In this document: positions 16,384 through 25,467 of the stretch, piece after piece | How the letters are laid out: each line of letters opens with the position of its first letter | Position numbering within the stretch: the first letter of the stretch is position 1 | From: Bacteroides fragilis | GTDB taxonomy: Bacteria; Bacteroidota; Bacteroidia; Bacteroidales; Bacteroidaceae | Length of the DNA: 64,000 bases | Direction of reading: 5' to 3' | Assembly (NCBI RefSeq): GCF_019583405.1 | Contig: NZ_SZUU01000001.1 | Coordinates: forward strand, 806,001-870,000 | Position numbers and translations under genes: made by a program | Notes under the pieces: generated by a model | The model's input: the letters and a program-made list of their open reading frames with translations, nothing else | Databases searched by the model: none | Told to the model about the DNA's origin: nothing

Positions 16384-16493
16384 ATGAAAATGAACTTCGT
16401 AACTATACGAAGTTAACTTCGTATTTTCTTATAACTAACTTTTTCTTCACAAGAAGTTAATGTTTTGCAAAGACGAAGTTAACATCGTATGAA
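16384..16493. repeat. Array A: five 22-bp units with GAAGTTAACTTC-type palindrome
   Basis: Units start at 16384, 16406, 16428, 16450 and 16472, exactly 22 bp apart. The best unit (16406) begins TACGAAGTTAACTTCGTA and the others are degenerate copies, with the [GA][TC]TAA[CT] core kept in most. Each unit is about 16 bp of palindrome followed by about 6 variable bases. The same five-unit layout occurs again at 47621-47731. The 22-bp phase puts the palindromes on one face of the helix, as for a protein that binds cooperatively. The function is unknown. Confidence 0.75.
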
Positions 16494-16663
16494 GAGTACA
16501 CGTATGAAGAAACGAATTAAAGGCAAGTTAATGCTCCATCACTTGCTATTTCATCACTTTCTCAAGACAACAGAGTTTTTAAAACAAGAAAAAAGCAGAC
16601 TTAAAGATATCAGAATCTCTATTTTACTATCAGAATAACAGAAGAGGCAAACTTAATGAGGAA

Positions 16664-16710
16664 TGGAAAAAGAAGTCGACGAGAGATAAAGTATTTACCT
16701 CCCGTCGACT
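16664..16710 (-). terminator. Intrinsic terminator after fkp
   Basis: Arms 16699-16710 and 16674-16685 (AGTCGACG-type, 11 of 12 paired) followed on the minus strand by a T-rich run. It ends the dnaB-mutarotase-fkp transcript and isolates the capsule operon from it. Confidence 0.8.
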
Positions 16711-16720
16711 AATAATGATT

Positions 16721-19570
16721 TTATGATCGTGATACTTGGAACCCCTTATCCGACAGCGTCATTTCAACGAAGCGTGCACGAGGATTAGGAGCATTCTCAG
16801 TCAGTATCTTACGAATACGAACAGCAGCTTGCGGATCTTTCGCTACCATATATAGGTACCCGCCACCACCGGCTCCCGGCAATTTATATCCCAAGGTATA
16901 ATCTTTTATCAGATCGATAATTGCCTCCACAGCCGGAGGATTTGTTCCGCTATCCAATGCTTTGTTTTGTTCCCAGGTTTTTCCTACCAAACGGCCAAAC
17001 TCAACAAAACTTCCACGCTGTATAGCTTCATTCATATCCAATGCATGCGCCTTCATTTCCGAGAGTAAATTGAGATGCAACGATGAATTGAGGAACATGG
17101 AACTGACTATTTCTGCCAAGATCCCTTTTGCCGTACGAGTTATACCGGTATAATAAAGCAAGTGACAGTCTTTATATTCAGGATGCGTAAATAAATGATC
17201 GGGCAGCCAACGCACCAATGGACTTTGAGCAAAGCCGGCCTCAGTCTGAAGAAGCTTCACACCCTGCAACACACCTCCATACTGATCCTGCCATCCGCCA
17301 CCAGTAGTCAGCAATTGTTCAAGGACAAGAGTACGTTGACAAATCTCATTTTTATCCCAGGCTAAACCACAGAAATCGTTAATGGCACCAAGTACGGTAG
17401 AAGCCAGAATGGAACTGGTGCCCAAACCGGAACCGGCAGGAATAGCAGCCAATAAAGTCACTTCAATACCTGCACCGAAATCTTTAAGCTGTTCCTCCAA
17501 TGAAGCATAAGATACAGCAGAAAACGCAGGTGCAAAGCCTGCCAATGACAGAGCGGCTTTCGGAATAGAGAAAGGTGAACCGATCTTCTTATAATCTTGC
17601 AATTCATCAAACGTAGATACTATTTCCATAGCACCCATATCGATAGAACGCAGGACGATATGGAAGTCTTTACACGGCTTCACATAGACCTGTAAGGGAG
17701 GTTGTCCGTTCAACTCAATGGCCAGATTCACCACATTTCCTCCCGAATAAAGTGAATAAGGAGGAGTATCGGTCCATCCACCTGCCATATCGATGCGCAC
17801 GGGGCTACGTCCCCAAACAATCTGATCGGAATATACATCCAATTTTGGGGTACTCTTACGATTACTGATCCCGTCCAGCAAGCCGTCACGAAGCAAATCA
17901 AAAGCAGCCTGTTCTTCCGGACGATAATCTTTCCCGTCTAATTTCAAAATACGCGCACGCAACATCCGGTTATGGATGCGTGACATCTGCAGAGCATCCT
18001 CAGGCAATAATTCAGGCATATCCAAACCAAGACGTACAAAATCTTCAGCCGCATCGGCCAAATCAAGTTGATAGAAAACACTTTTTTCATGATTAACGGC
18101 CAATGCTTTCCAGTTTCCTTTTCTGAACTCTTCACGTTGTGCATACAAACGCTTCAGATTGGCACCTGCCGAAATTTCGTCCGCAGAAAAACGTTCGGAA
18201 CGTAACCAGATATTCTTTCCTTCCTCCAGTTCGGGTTCGGACAACATCCACCTCAACACCAATCCCAACTCTTCTACAGAATTAACCATAGGGAATACGG
18301 AAGCTGCCTGTAAATCGTCCGTACGTCCTTTCAAATCTGTATATGACAAACCGCGTTTGGACATCCATTCACCAAAAGGAATACCCGTCAGGGTTGTTTT
18401 GGAATCTCTCAAATCTCCTTTGAAAACATCGTCCAGACCGTATGGACGGGCAACAAAGCCCTTATCACCCATCGGAACCACATCTACACACACTCCGGCA
18501 GGCACAGCCAATGACCAGTCATTTTCCGGAACCCCGGTAATAATATGTCGTGAAGCAATCTTCCACTTTGGTCCGATATGACTGTTCTCGATCCATAAAT
18601 CAGCATTCTCGGCACAAAGAGGTATCCGCACTACAGCATTTTGGACAAACATAGCCGGATTGGGTTTTACTTTACGGTGCATGATACGACGCTGATCGTA
18701 AACCTTATTCTGTACGGAAAGAGTTGAAGAAATCAGTTCTTTACTGGTCCCGTAATGATAGAACTCTCCTCCCGGCAAAGGCAGAATAGCAACGGATAGC
18801 GTATTGACCTCTTCGTCTTCAATACGGGGATGAGTTCCCAAAGCTAATCCAAAATCGGAATAAAGATCATAATACTTTAGTTCTTCAGAGCTTTCTTTAT
18901 GAGAACGTTTCATCAAGATTTCTACGGCACGGTCACTCAAAAGCCATATACCGATGTCCATCAGGAACAAATGGGTCTTCGATAAAGATTCCAATTCTGC
19001 CAACGAAGGCTTCTGAAGCATAAAGTCGAGTTGTTCGGGATGTTTGCGATCGGAAGCAAACACGCCATGATGGGTAGCCAGAGACGGATCGACCCACAGT
19101 CCATAACAAACTACATCCGCTTCGGGAATACTCTGCAAAGGTTTCTCCGAACGAATATAGACATCACCACTCGCAATCAGTGTATGGAGTTTATCCGGAG
19201 CCAAAGACATGATTTTTTCATATAAGGGAAGTTGCAGAGAAAGCAGATTTTGTCCCAGATGTTGCCCTCTCTCCCACCGGAACACAGGAACCGGAGTGAG
19301 AATCTTTCCAGAAGGTGCATAGCCGGGTAAACGGCGGCTTTGCCCACCCGCATGAAGAAGAATTCTTTTTTCTTTTTCAAGCCACTCTCCAAAAGTAGCG
19401 CCATCTGAATATTCATTATAACATTCTTCAAGCAGCCAGGATGTTCCACCACCGGAACCAAGTTTCTTACCTACCGGGTCGGAAGTACAAAACCAATCGG
19501 TACGGTTCACCCTCTCCAGTTCATGAAAAGACTGAACCAGATTGGGCGGTAAAGATAGTAGTTTTTGCAT
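16721..19570 (-). CDS. fkp: Bifunctional L-fucokinase / L-fucose-1-phosphate guanylyltransferase
   Basis: 949 aa, the length of B. fragilis Fkp. The N-terminal half is the GDP-fucose pyrophosphorylase: a nucleotidyltransferase-type loop HAGGQSRRLPGYAPSGK at 73-89 followed by a beta-helix-like middle part. The C-terminal half is a GHMP kinase: SPVRIDMAGGWTDTPP near 590-605, the ATP loop IPAGSGLGTSS at 710-720 and KLPGAGGGGYLY near 896. It turns salvaged L-fucose into GDP-fucose for fucosylated capsules and glycoproteins. It sits 4 bp after the mutarotase gene, in one operon. The neighbouring capsule locus carries a GT11 fucosyltransferase, a likely user of the product. Confidence 0.96.
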   Translation of the reverse strand: MQKLLSLPPNLVQSFHELERVNRTDWFCTSDPVGKKLGSGGGTSWLLEECYNEYSDGATFGEWLEKEKRILLHAGGQSRRLPGYAPSGKILTPVPVFRWERGQHLGQNLLSLQLPLYEKIMSLAPDKLHTLIASGDVYIRSEKPLQSIPEADVVCYGLWVDPSLATHHGVFASDRKHPEQLDFMLQKPSLAELESLSKTHLFLMDIGIWLLSDRAVEILMKRSHKESSEELKYYDLYSDFGLALGTHPRIEDEEVNTLSVAILPLPGGEFYHYGTSKELISSTLSVQNKVYDQRRIMHRKVKPNPAMFVQNAVVRIPLCAENADLWIENSHIGPKWKIASRHIITGVPENDWSLAVPAGVCVDVVPMGDKGFVARPYGLDDVFKGDLRDSKTTLTGIPFGEWMSKRGLSYTDLKGRTDDLQAASVFPMVNSVEELGLVLRWMLSEPELEEGKNIWLRSERFSADEISAGANLKRLYAQREEFRKGNWKALAVNHEKSVFYQLDLADAAEDFVRLGLDMPELLPEDALQMSRIHNRMLRARILKLDGKDYRPEEQAAFDLLRDGLLDGISNRKSTPKLDVYSDQIVWGRSPVRIDMAGGWTDTPPYSLYSGGNVVNLAIELNGQPPLQVYVKPCKDFHIVLRSIDMGAMEIVSTFDELQDYKKIGSPFSIPKAALSLAGFAPAFSAVSYASLEEQLKDFGAGIEVTLLAAIPAGSGLGTSSILASTVLGAINDFCGLAWDKNEICQRTLVLEQLLTTGGGWQDQYGGVLQGVKLLQTEAGFAQSPLVRWLPDHLFTHPEYKDCHLLYYTGITRTAKGILAEIVSSMFLNSSLHLNLLSEMKAHALDMNEAIQRGSFVEFGRLVGKTWEQNKALDSGTNPPAVEAIIDLIKDYTLGYKLPGAGGGGYLYMVAKDPQAAVRIRKILTENAPNPRARFVEMTLSDKGFQVSRS

Positions 19571-19574
19571 ATTG

Positions 19575-19904
19575 TCAGAGTTTAAATATACGTTCCATCA
19601 TTTTCCACTTCTCATGTGACGCTTGTCCGGGCAATGAACGCTGAAAGCGAGACATATAAGCCTCCCATTCTGCCTGCCGGGGAAGTTTAGCCAAGCGCTC
19701 GTTATCTTTTATCCAATCGAATTCATCTACCGTATCGACAATCATAAAGAGTGTATGTTCGTGGATATAAATCTGCATATCGAGTATCCCGACTTCACGG
19801 ATACCGGCTTTAATTTCCGGCCACACATGCTGATGTTCTGCGACATAAGCACGAATCAATTCCGAATCATTATACAATTCGAGTGTTTGGCAATATCTTT
19901 TCAT
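19575..19904 (-). CDS. L-rhamnose mutarotase family protein (DUF718), probable L-fucose anomer converter
   Basis: 109 aa small alpha/beta barrel-type protein. It matches the RhaM/DUF718 pattern: RYCQTLELYNDSELIRAY at the start, a conserved His in EHQHVWPEI (about 19-27), MQIYIHEHTLFM in the middle and WEAYMSRFQ near residue 85. These enzymes interconvert alpha and beta anomers of 6-deoxyhexoses. It sits directly upstream of fkp (4 bp), so serving L-fucose to the kinase is the most natural role. L-rhamnose as the true substrate cannot be excluded. It is 29 bp downstream of dnaB on the same strand. Confidence 0.85.
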   Translation of the reverse strand: MKRYCQTLELYNDSELIRAYVAEHQHVWPEIKAGIREVGILDMQIYIHEHTLFMIVDTVDEFDWIKDNERLAKLPRQAEWEAYMSRFQRSLPGQASHEKWKMMERIFKL

Positions 19905-19933
19905 GGTATTATAAAATTAAATAAATATCTCTT

Positions 19934-21481
19934 TTAAAAAGGCAGAGGTCCGTCATTTCCACCTCCGAACGGATTACTATTCTGAGGGGCAAATTCAGCA
20001 GGAGGCGGAGGTACTGTTCCGGTATTATTCATTCGTGATCCAAGCATGGCCCCGGCATCAGGCAACGGAATTACCATATCGTCATCCGGATTCTGGAAAC
20101 GGGTATACTCACCTTTAAATCGTAGCAGAACATCGCCAACCGCACCATTACGATGCTTAGCGATAATAATTTCGGCCATTCCACGGAGATCGTTTCCTTT
20201 ATCATCCTGAAATATCTTGTAATATTCGGGGCGATGAATGAAACACACCATATCGGCATCCTGCTCAATGGCACCGGATTCACGAAGGTCACTCAACTGA
20301 GGACGTTTTCCTTCAAGTCCTTCACGACTCTCGACACCACGATTCAACTGAGACAGAGCAATAATCGGAATATTCAACTCTTTGGCAAGCCCCTTCAACG
20401 AACGTGAAATAGTACTAACCTCTTCCTGACGGCTGCCAAATGCCATACCGCTGGCGTTCATCAACTGCAAGTAGTCAATGATAATAATTCTTACTCCATG
20501 CTCACGAACCAATCGACGTGCCTTAGTTCGAAGCTCAAATACGGACAGAGAGGGAGTATCATCAACATAAAGCGGTGCATCCAGCAAATCCTTCAATTTA
20601 TAATCGAGCTGTTGCCATTCATAAGCTGCCAATTGTCCGCTCTTGATTTTTTCACTCGGAATTTCACAAACGTTCGAGATCAGACGATTGACCAACTGAA
20701 CGTTACTCATTTCAAGAGAAAACAAGGCTACCGGATTCCTGAAATTCACGGCAATATTCTTAGCCATTGAAAGTACAAAAGCCGTTTTACCCATGGCCGG
20801 ACGGGCAGCAATAATTATCAAGTCGGATTTCTGCCATCCGGAAGTCATCTTATCCAGTTTGGTATATCCACTCTCCAATCCGCTCAGACCATCGGTACGT
20901 GCGGCGGCTTTCTGAATCTGTTCATAAGCCTCGGCAATAATCGGATTGATCTGCGTATAGTCCTTCTTCATGTTCCGCTGTGAAATCTCAAAGAGTTTTC
21001 CTTCGGCCTCTTGCATAAGATCGTCTACATCGAGAGTTTCGTCAAAAGCCTTACTCTGTATGTTACTTGTAAAAGTAATGAGTTCTCTTGCCAAATATTT
21101 TTGTGCAATAATACGGGCATGATATTCAATATGGGCGGAAGATGCCACTTTACTGCTCAATTGAGTAATATAAAACGGTCCTCCGACTTCTTCCAGCTCA
21201 CCACGCTTACTGAGCTGCTCCTTCACAGTAAGAATATCTACCGGTTTTTGATTAACGGCAAGATCGGTAATAGCTGCATAAATCAATTGATGCCTATGTT
21301 CGTAAAACGATTCCGGACGGAGAATCTCACTCACCAGCGAATAGGCATCTTTTTCAATCATCAAGGCCCCGAGCACGGCTTCTTCCAGTTCCGGCGCTTG
21401 CGGTTGGATCCGCCCGTAATCATTTACGGGTTGCACCTTAGACTTAGCAGTACTGCGGGTATTTCTTCTTTGTTCGGCCAT
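19934..21481 (-). CDS. dnaB: Replicative DNA helicase
   Basis: 515 aa from the ATG at 21481 (MAEQRRNTRS); an upstream extension to 21547 is not family-like. The N-terminal DnaB domain (LEEAVLGALMIEKDAYSL) is followed by the RecA-like ATPase with Walker A ARPAMGKTAF, Walker B IIIIDYLQLM, and the LSQLNRGVESR and DLRESGAIEQDAD motifs. The C-terminal tail is Gly/Pro/Asn-rich. It unwinds DNA ahead of the replisome. The gene is divergent from ispE across ~175 bp and heads a transcript that also contains the mutarotase and fkp, an unusual pairing of replication with fucose salvage. Confidence 0.97.
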   Translation of the reverse strand: MAEQRRNTRSTAKSKVQPVNDYGRIQPQAPELEEAVLGALMIEKDAYSLVSEILRPESFYEHRHQLIYAAITDLAVNQKPVDILTVKEQLSKRGELEEVGGPFYITQLSSKVASSAHIEYHARIIAQKYLARELITFTSNIQSKAFDETLDVDDLMQEAEGKLFEISQRNMKKDYTQINPIIAEAYEQIQKAAARTDGLSGLESGYTKLDKMTSGWQKSDLIIIAARPAMGKTAFVLSMAKNIAVNFRNPVALFSLEMSNVQLVNRLISNVCEIPSEKIKSGQLAAYEWQQLDYKLKDLLDAPLYVDDTPSLSVFELRTKARRLVREHGVRIIIIDYLQLMNASGMAFGSRQEEVSTISRSLKGLAKELNIPIIALSQLNRGVESREGLEGKRPQLSDLRESGAIEQDADMVCFIHRPEYYKIFQDDKGNDLRGMAEIIIAKHRNGAVGDVLLRFKGEYTRFQNPDDDMVIPLPDAGAMLGSRMNNTGTVPPPPAEFAPQNSNPFGGGNDGPLPF

Positions 21482-21544
21482 CTGTATTTTATTGAAATAT
21501 AGAAAATGAATAGTGGATGGCTGCGCACATCCACAAAATGTAGG

Positions 21545-21552
21545 CAAAGATA
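21545..21552 (-). promoter_or_regulatory. -7 element for dnaB
   Basis: Reads TAtcTTTG on the minus strand, 63 bp upstream of the dnaB start. A TTTG lies upstream at 21579-21582 but with 26 bp spacing, longer than usual, so only the -7 element is well supported. Confidence 0.45.
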
Positions 21553-21597
21553 ATTCTCTATTATCAATTTTCCATTATCAAATCTGAATTATTTATT

Positions 21598-21605
21598 TAA
21601 CTTTG
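21598..21605 (+). promoter_or_regulatory. -7 element for ispE
   Basis: TAacTTTG, 53 bp upstream of the ispE start. No clear -33 TTTG at the standard distance. Confidence 0.45.
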
Positions 21606-21658
21606 CGTCCATTAGACAGCATTAATCATTAATCACGAATCACTAATAGCCCAAAGAC

Positions 21659-22483
21659 ATGATTACATTTCCGAATGCCAAAATAAATCTGGGACTGAAC
21701 ATTACCGAGAAACGTCCGGACGGATACCACAATCTGGAAACTGTATTTTATCCCATACCTCTGGAGGATGCCCTTGAAATCACAATATTAAATGACTCGA
21801 AACAAAAATTTGTCCTGCACCAATCCGGCCTGGAAATCAGCGGGGAGCCGGAAACCAACCTGGTAGTAAAGGCATACCTGCTGCTGGAACAGGAATTTCA
21901 ATTACCTCCGGTAGACATTTATCTATATAAACATATTCCTTCGGGTGCCGGTTTGGGAGGTGGCTCGGCAGATGCTGCTTTCATGCTAAAATTGTTGAAC
22001 GAAAAATTCAATTTACATCTGGCAGATGAAAAATTGGAAGAGTATGCTGCCATATTAGGAGCTGACTGCGCTTTTTTTATTAAAAACAAACCAATCTTTG
22101 CAGAGGGTATCGGCAACATTTTTTCCCCAGTCGATTTATCATTGAAAGGATATCAGTTGGTACTTGTAAAACCGGATGTCTTTGTCTCGACCCGAGATGC
22201 CTTTTCACAAATAAAACCTCACTACCCGGATCATTCATTGAAAGAAATTATAAAACGTCCGGTAAGCGAATGGAAAAACTGCATGTTCAATGACTTTGAG
22301 GAAAGCGTCTTTCCACAATACCCTGTCATTGAAGAAATAAAAAAAGAATTGTACAGCAAAGGAGCCATATATGCCGCCATGTCGGGTTCTGGTTCATCTG
22401 TTTTCGGTTTATTCTCTCCCGAAGAAAAAATAACGAAGATGGATTTTGAAGCAGCATTCTGTTTCCAAGCCGAATTGAAATAA
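21659..22483 (+). CDS. ispE: 4-diphosphocytidyl-2-C-methyl-D-erythritol kinase
   Basis: 274 aa GHMP kinase of the MEP isoprenoid pathway. It opens with [24 protein letters not shown], the family N-terminus with the conserved Lys/Asn, and carries the ATP loop [16 protein letters not shown] near residues 90-105 and the C-terminal [13 protein letters not shown] motif. It phosphorylates CDP-ME at the 2-hydroxyl. The gene stands alone with its own promoter, divergent from dnaB, and is followed by two lipoprotein genes on the same strand after 22 bp. Confidence 0.97.
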   Translation: MITFPNAKINLGLNITEKRPDGYHNLETVFYPIPLEDALEITILNDSKQKFVLHQSGLEISGEPETNLVVKAYLLLEQEFQLPPVDIYLYKHIPSGAGLGGGSADAAFMLKLLNEKFNLHLADEKLEEYAAILGADCAFFIKNKPIFAEGIGNIFSPVDLSLKGYQLVLVKPDVFVSTRDAFSQIKPHYPDHSLKEIIKRPVSEWKNCMFNDFEESVFPQYPVIEEIKKELYSKGAIYAAMSGSGSSVFGLFSPEEKITKMDFEAAFCFQAELK

Positions 22484-22505
22484 TCTGATCATAAAATATA
22501 ATACC

Positions 22506-23750
22506 ATGAAAAACTACTTAATAACGTATGGCTGTGCCATGTTTCTATTAGCCTCTTGCGGATCTCCATCCCAACAGACCAAAGCACCGGGACAGATAGA
22601 TATTGCCGGAAAAATAGAGAGCCTGACAGAACTTAAAGCATCTGATTTTATTAAAGAGATCAACTATGTGGCATTGGAGACTACAGACAGTTGTTTAGTA
22701 AACGAGAATCCTAATATACAGGTTTTCAAAAATAACATTATTGTAAATACAAACAAACAATGTTTGGTTTTCGATAAAGACAGTGGAAAATTCCTGCGTT
22801 CTATCGGTCATATAGGCAATGACCCGGGAGGGTACAGCGAAGCAACCTTCTGGATTGACGATATAACAGGAGAACTGTATTTCATAGGATGGAACGGTAC
22901 TCTTATGCGATACGACCTGCAAGGCAACTACTTGGGTGACGTCAAGGTTGCCCCAAACCTGGGAGTAAGAAATCCCGCTTGTTTTGTTTTCACAGATTCA
23001 TTAATTGTCAGTCATCAATTGAGTCTCCTGCCAATACAAGGAAATGAAAAGAAATCTCCTTTCCTACTTCTTGACAAACAAGGAAATGTGATAGATAGTA
23101 TCCCTTCTTTACTCCCGGTTATACCTGTCACCACTAATGTAGTACGATTAAACATATTAAAAAGTGAAAAAGCACGGGAGCTTTACGGTAATATAGGAGT
23201 TCATGGTATGATGACAGCATACTTTAATAATGATGACGCAATTGAATCACCGCGAGTACTTTCAACACTATGGAAACATAACGGAAAAGTACGATTTAAA
23301 GAGGCATATCTGGATACAATCTATACTTTATCCGAAAATAAATTATCTCCTTATCTGATTTTCAATACAGGCAAGTATCATTATCCGGCAGAAGAAAGAT
23401 ATCAGCAAAAAGAAAATGACGAAAGAGTCAAGATCGACTATGTGATGGAAAGTACCACTTTGGTCATCTTCCAGTTCAGACAACGAGGAGAAGTGTATAC
23501 CGGCATATACAATAAAGATACTCAAATAACTCAAATAGCCAAAGGACAAAATTTTGTAAACGATATCGATCATTTTATGCCATTAAATCCCCGGAATTGT
23601 AATACTGACAATGAATATGTAGATCTCGTTCAGGCAAACACTATACTGGAATGGATGGAAGAACATCCGGAAGTAAATCCAGACGGCAAGTTCTCTTTCA
23701 TCAAAGGAATAAATGAAGAATCCAACCCGGTCGTTATCTTAATGAAATAG
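22506..23750 (+). CDS. Lipoprotein with 6-bladed beta-propeller repeat (copy 1)
   Basis: 414 aa. An N-terminal lipoprotein signal ends in LLASC (Cys at about residue 18), so the protein is secreted and lipid-anchored. The body has beta-rich repeats typical of the Bacteroides 6-bladed beta-propeller lipoproteins. The segment around residue 30 (IDIAG..E.LTELKASDF) and the C-terminal block (ILEWMEEHPEV and NEESNPVVILMK) are shared with the next gene, so the two arose by tandem duplication. No enzymatic residues are recognised. The function is unknown; members of this group are often found in operons with polysaccharide uptake genes, but none is seen here. Confidence 0.8.
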   Translation: MKNYLITYGCAMFLLASCGSPSQQTKAPGQIDIAGKIESLTELKASDFIKEINYVALETTDSCLVNENPNIQVFKNNIIVNTNKQCLVFDKDSGKFLRSIGHIGNDPGGYSEATFWIDDITGELYFIGWNGTLMRYDLQGNYLGDVKVAPNLGVRNPACFVFTDSLIVSHQLSLLPIQGNEKKSPFLLLDKQGNVIDSIPSLLPVIPVTTNVVRLNILKSEKARELYGNIGVHGMMTAYFNNDDAIESPRVLSTLWKHNGKVRFKEAYLDTIYTLSENKLSPYLIFNTGKYHYPAEERYQQKENDERVKIDYVMESTTLVIFQFRQRGEVYTGIYNKDTQITQIAKGQNFVNDIDHFMPLNPRNCNTDNEYVDLVQANTILEWMEEHPEVNPDGKFSFIKGINEESNPVVILMK

Positions 23751-23766
23751 ATCATAAAACAATAAC

Positions 23767-23827
23767 AAACTAAATATTTTGGTTATTTAACTACATACAA
23801 TAGTTTAATCACTAAAATATTTAGTTT
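23767..23827. repeat. 14-bp perfect inverted repeat between the two propeller genes
   Basis: Arms 23767-23780 and 23814-23827 (AAACTAAATATTTT and its reverse complement) separated by 33 nt. Very AT-rich. It lies after copy 1 and before copy 2 of the duplicated lipoprotein genes. It could act as a weak terminator or attenuator, or be a binding site; no T-run argues for a classic terminator. Confidence 0.55.
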
Positions 23828-23883
23828 ATTTGTCCTTCATAACAAACAACAGGTATTTTACGACCTGATTAAATGATAAAAAC

Positions 23884-25143
23884 ATGAAGAGACAAATTGT
23901 ATCATGCGGCATTTTTGCTATGCTATTGTTAGCCTCCTGCAATGGAGCGCAGCAAACCTCTGAAGTCGATCTGATAGATATTGCCGGAGGAATGGAAAAA
24001 CTGACAGAACTAAAAGTATCTGATCTCGGGAAAACAATCCGATACATTCCTTTAGAAACAACGGACTCCTGCCTGATCGGAGATTTTCCTAATATCAAAC
24101 TTCTGGATGACAAAATTATGGTCTATAACGGCAAACAGTGTTTGCTGTTTGACAAAGAAACCGGAAAGTTTATTTGTTCTGTAGGGCACAAAGGAGACGA
24201 TCCTGAAGCTTATAGCAGTACTTGCGGATATCTGAATCCTAAAAACCAGTTATTGTATTTTAATCGCGATCCCAACCAATTGGTAAAATATGACCAAAAA
24301 GGAAATTTCGCAGGAGTCATCACCATCCCTTCGCCAGAAACTTCAACGGGCAATATACAAATAAACCGTCCCGGAATGAATGGATTTGTATTCTCTGATT
24401 CCATTATTATAGGGCATTATGTAGGAGGATTAGGGCAAAGATGTCCCAGTTCGGTATTATATTTCTCCGATAAGGGTAATTACATAGATACTATCCCGAA
24501 TATCATTCCCGAATTAGGAACAGGACAGGTTGGAGATATCAACAACATTTCGGTACGCAAGGGATTCGGACTGTTAGAAGGCATTATTCAAATACAGTAT
24601 AACAATGGAAAACAAAGCATCTGTGTACCCGGATATACGGCACTATGGAAGTGTAATGACGAAATCCGATTCAAAGAATTATTTACCGACACCATCTACA
24701 CATTGAGACACAATCAGCTGGAAAAGTACATAATATTCAATACCGGTAAATATTACTGGCCGGCTTCCGAACGTACGCTTACAGACAATAACAGTGACCG
24801 AATTATGATCAGCTATGCAATCGAGAATGACAAGTTACTCTATTTCCAGTTCATCAGAGGGCTTTACACAGACAAACACATCTTGTACAATGGAATTTAT
24901 GACAAAAATACAAAAGTGACTAATATAGCTTTAGCTGAAAATAACTTCGTTGATGACTTGACCCATTTTATGCCTTTTAATCCCAGCTTTCTTAATGAAA
25001 AAGGTGAATGTGCCTCTTTGGTTCAAGCTGCTGACATTCTTACTTGGCTAGAGGAACATCCGGAAGTCAAAATAGAAAAAGAACTAAGCGTCCTGAAGAA
25101 TTTGAATGAAGAATCAAACCCGGTAGTAGTATTGGTAAAATAA
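23884..25143 (+). CDS. Lipoprotein with 6-bladed beta-propeller repeat (copy 2)
   Basis: 419 aa paralogue of the preceding gene. The lipobox is LLLASC (Cys at about residue 19). It shares IDIAGGMEKLTELKVSD, IPLETTDSC, YGxL..K-type turns, DLTHFMPFNP and the final NEESNPVVVLVK with copy 1. It is predicted to sit on the cell surface or in the periplasm as a lipid-anchored beta-propeller. A strong terminator follows at 25150. The two copies have clearly diverged over the central part, so the duplication is not recent. Confidence 0.8.
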   Translation: MKRQIVSCGIFAMLLLASCNGAQQTSEVDLIDIAGGMEKLTELKVSDLGKTIRYIPLETTDSCLIGDFPNIKLLDDKIMVYNGKQCLLFDKETGKFICSVGHKGDDPEAYSSTCGYLNPKNQLLYFNRDPNQLVKYDQKGNFAGVITIPSPETSTGNIQINRPGMNGFVFSDSIIIGHYVGGLGQRCPSSVLYFSDKGNYIDTIPNIIPELGTGQVGDINNISVRKGFGLLEGIIQIQYNNGKQSICVPGYTALWKCNDEIRFKELFTDTIYTLRHNQLEKYIIFNTGKYYWPASERTLTDNNSDRIMISYAIENDKLLYFQFIRGLYTDKHILYNGIYDKNTKVTNIALAENNFVDDLTHFMPFNPSFLNEKGECASLVQAADILTWLEEHPEVKIEKELSVLKNLNEESNPVVVLVK

Positions 25144-25149
25144 TAACGA

Positions 25150-25187
25150 CTCTCCTCTTTGAAGGAGTTCAAAGAGGAGAGTTTTTT
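25150..25187 (+). terminator. Intrinsic terminator after the propeller lipoproteins
   Basis: Perfect 14-bp stem (25150-25163 with 25168-25181, loop GGAG) followed by TTTTTT at 25182-25187. Confidence 0.92.
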
Positions 25188-25240
25188 CTATCCAATAGTC
25201 AGACAAAATAAAATCTCATAGATAAAATAAAGTTTATAAT

Positions 25241-25275
25241 AAAAAAACAGTACCACGACTCACGTCGTAGTACTG
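25241..25275 (-). terminator. Intrinsic terminator after galE
   Basis: Stem of 25248-25259 with 25264-25275 (CAGTAC.ACGAC type, one mismatch, loop of 4), followed on the minus strand by seven T residues at 25247-25241. Confidence 0.85.
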
Positions 25276-25467
25276 TCACAACACAAACACAAAATAAAAC
25301 ACGACAAAACTACTATGCAATCTTACCTGTCTATGCCGGGGAGGCATAAGTACTAATTATGGATATTCACATACACATAAACAGCTTCAGGCCGATTTGC
25401 ATCCTATAAACAAATGTATAAAAACATTTGTTCATGTCTTATATGTTAATTAAAACAATATTCTTAT

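Larger units (their letters stand above)
25144..25467. other. 324-bp intergenic region between convergent genes
   Basis: Holds two separate terminators, one for each strand (25150-25187 and 25241-25275). Between 25276 and 25467 there are small hairpins (TATGCC/GGCATA near 25335; ACAAATG/CATTTGT near 25410). No gene was seen. Confidence 0.6.

Noticed and set aside
16393..16414. loxP-like motif (AACTTCGTA / TACGAAGTT)
   Set aside because: The arms resemble loxP half-sites, but the spacer is 4 rather than 8 bases, and the motif is fully explained as the junction of two units of the 22-bp array. No Cre-like recombinase gene is present.
16384..16493. CRISPR array
   Set aside because: The repeats are 16-bp degenerate palindromes with only about 6 bases between them; far too short and too variable for CRISPR, and no cas gene is near.
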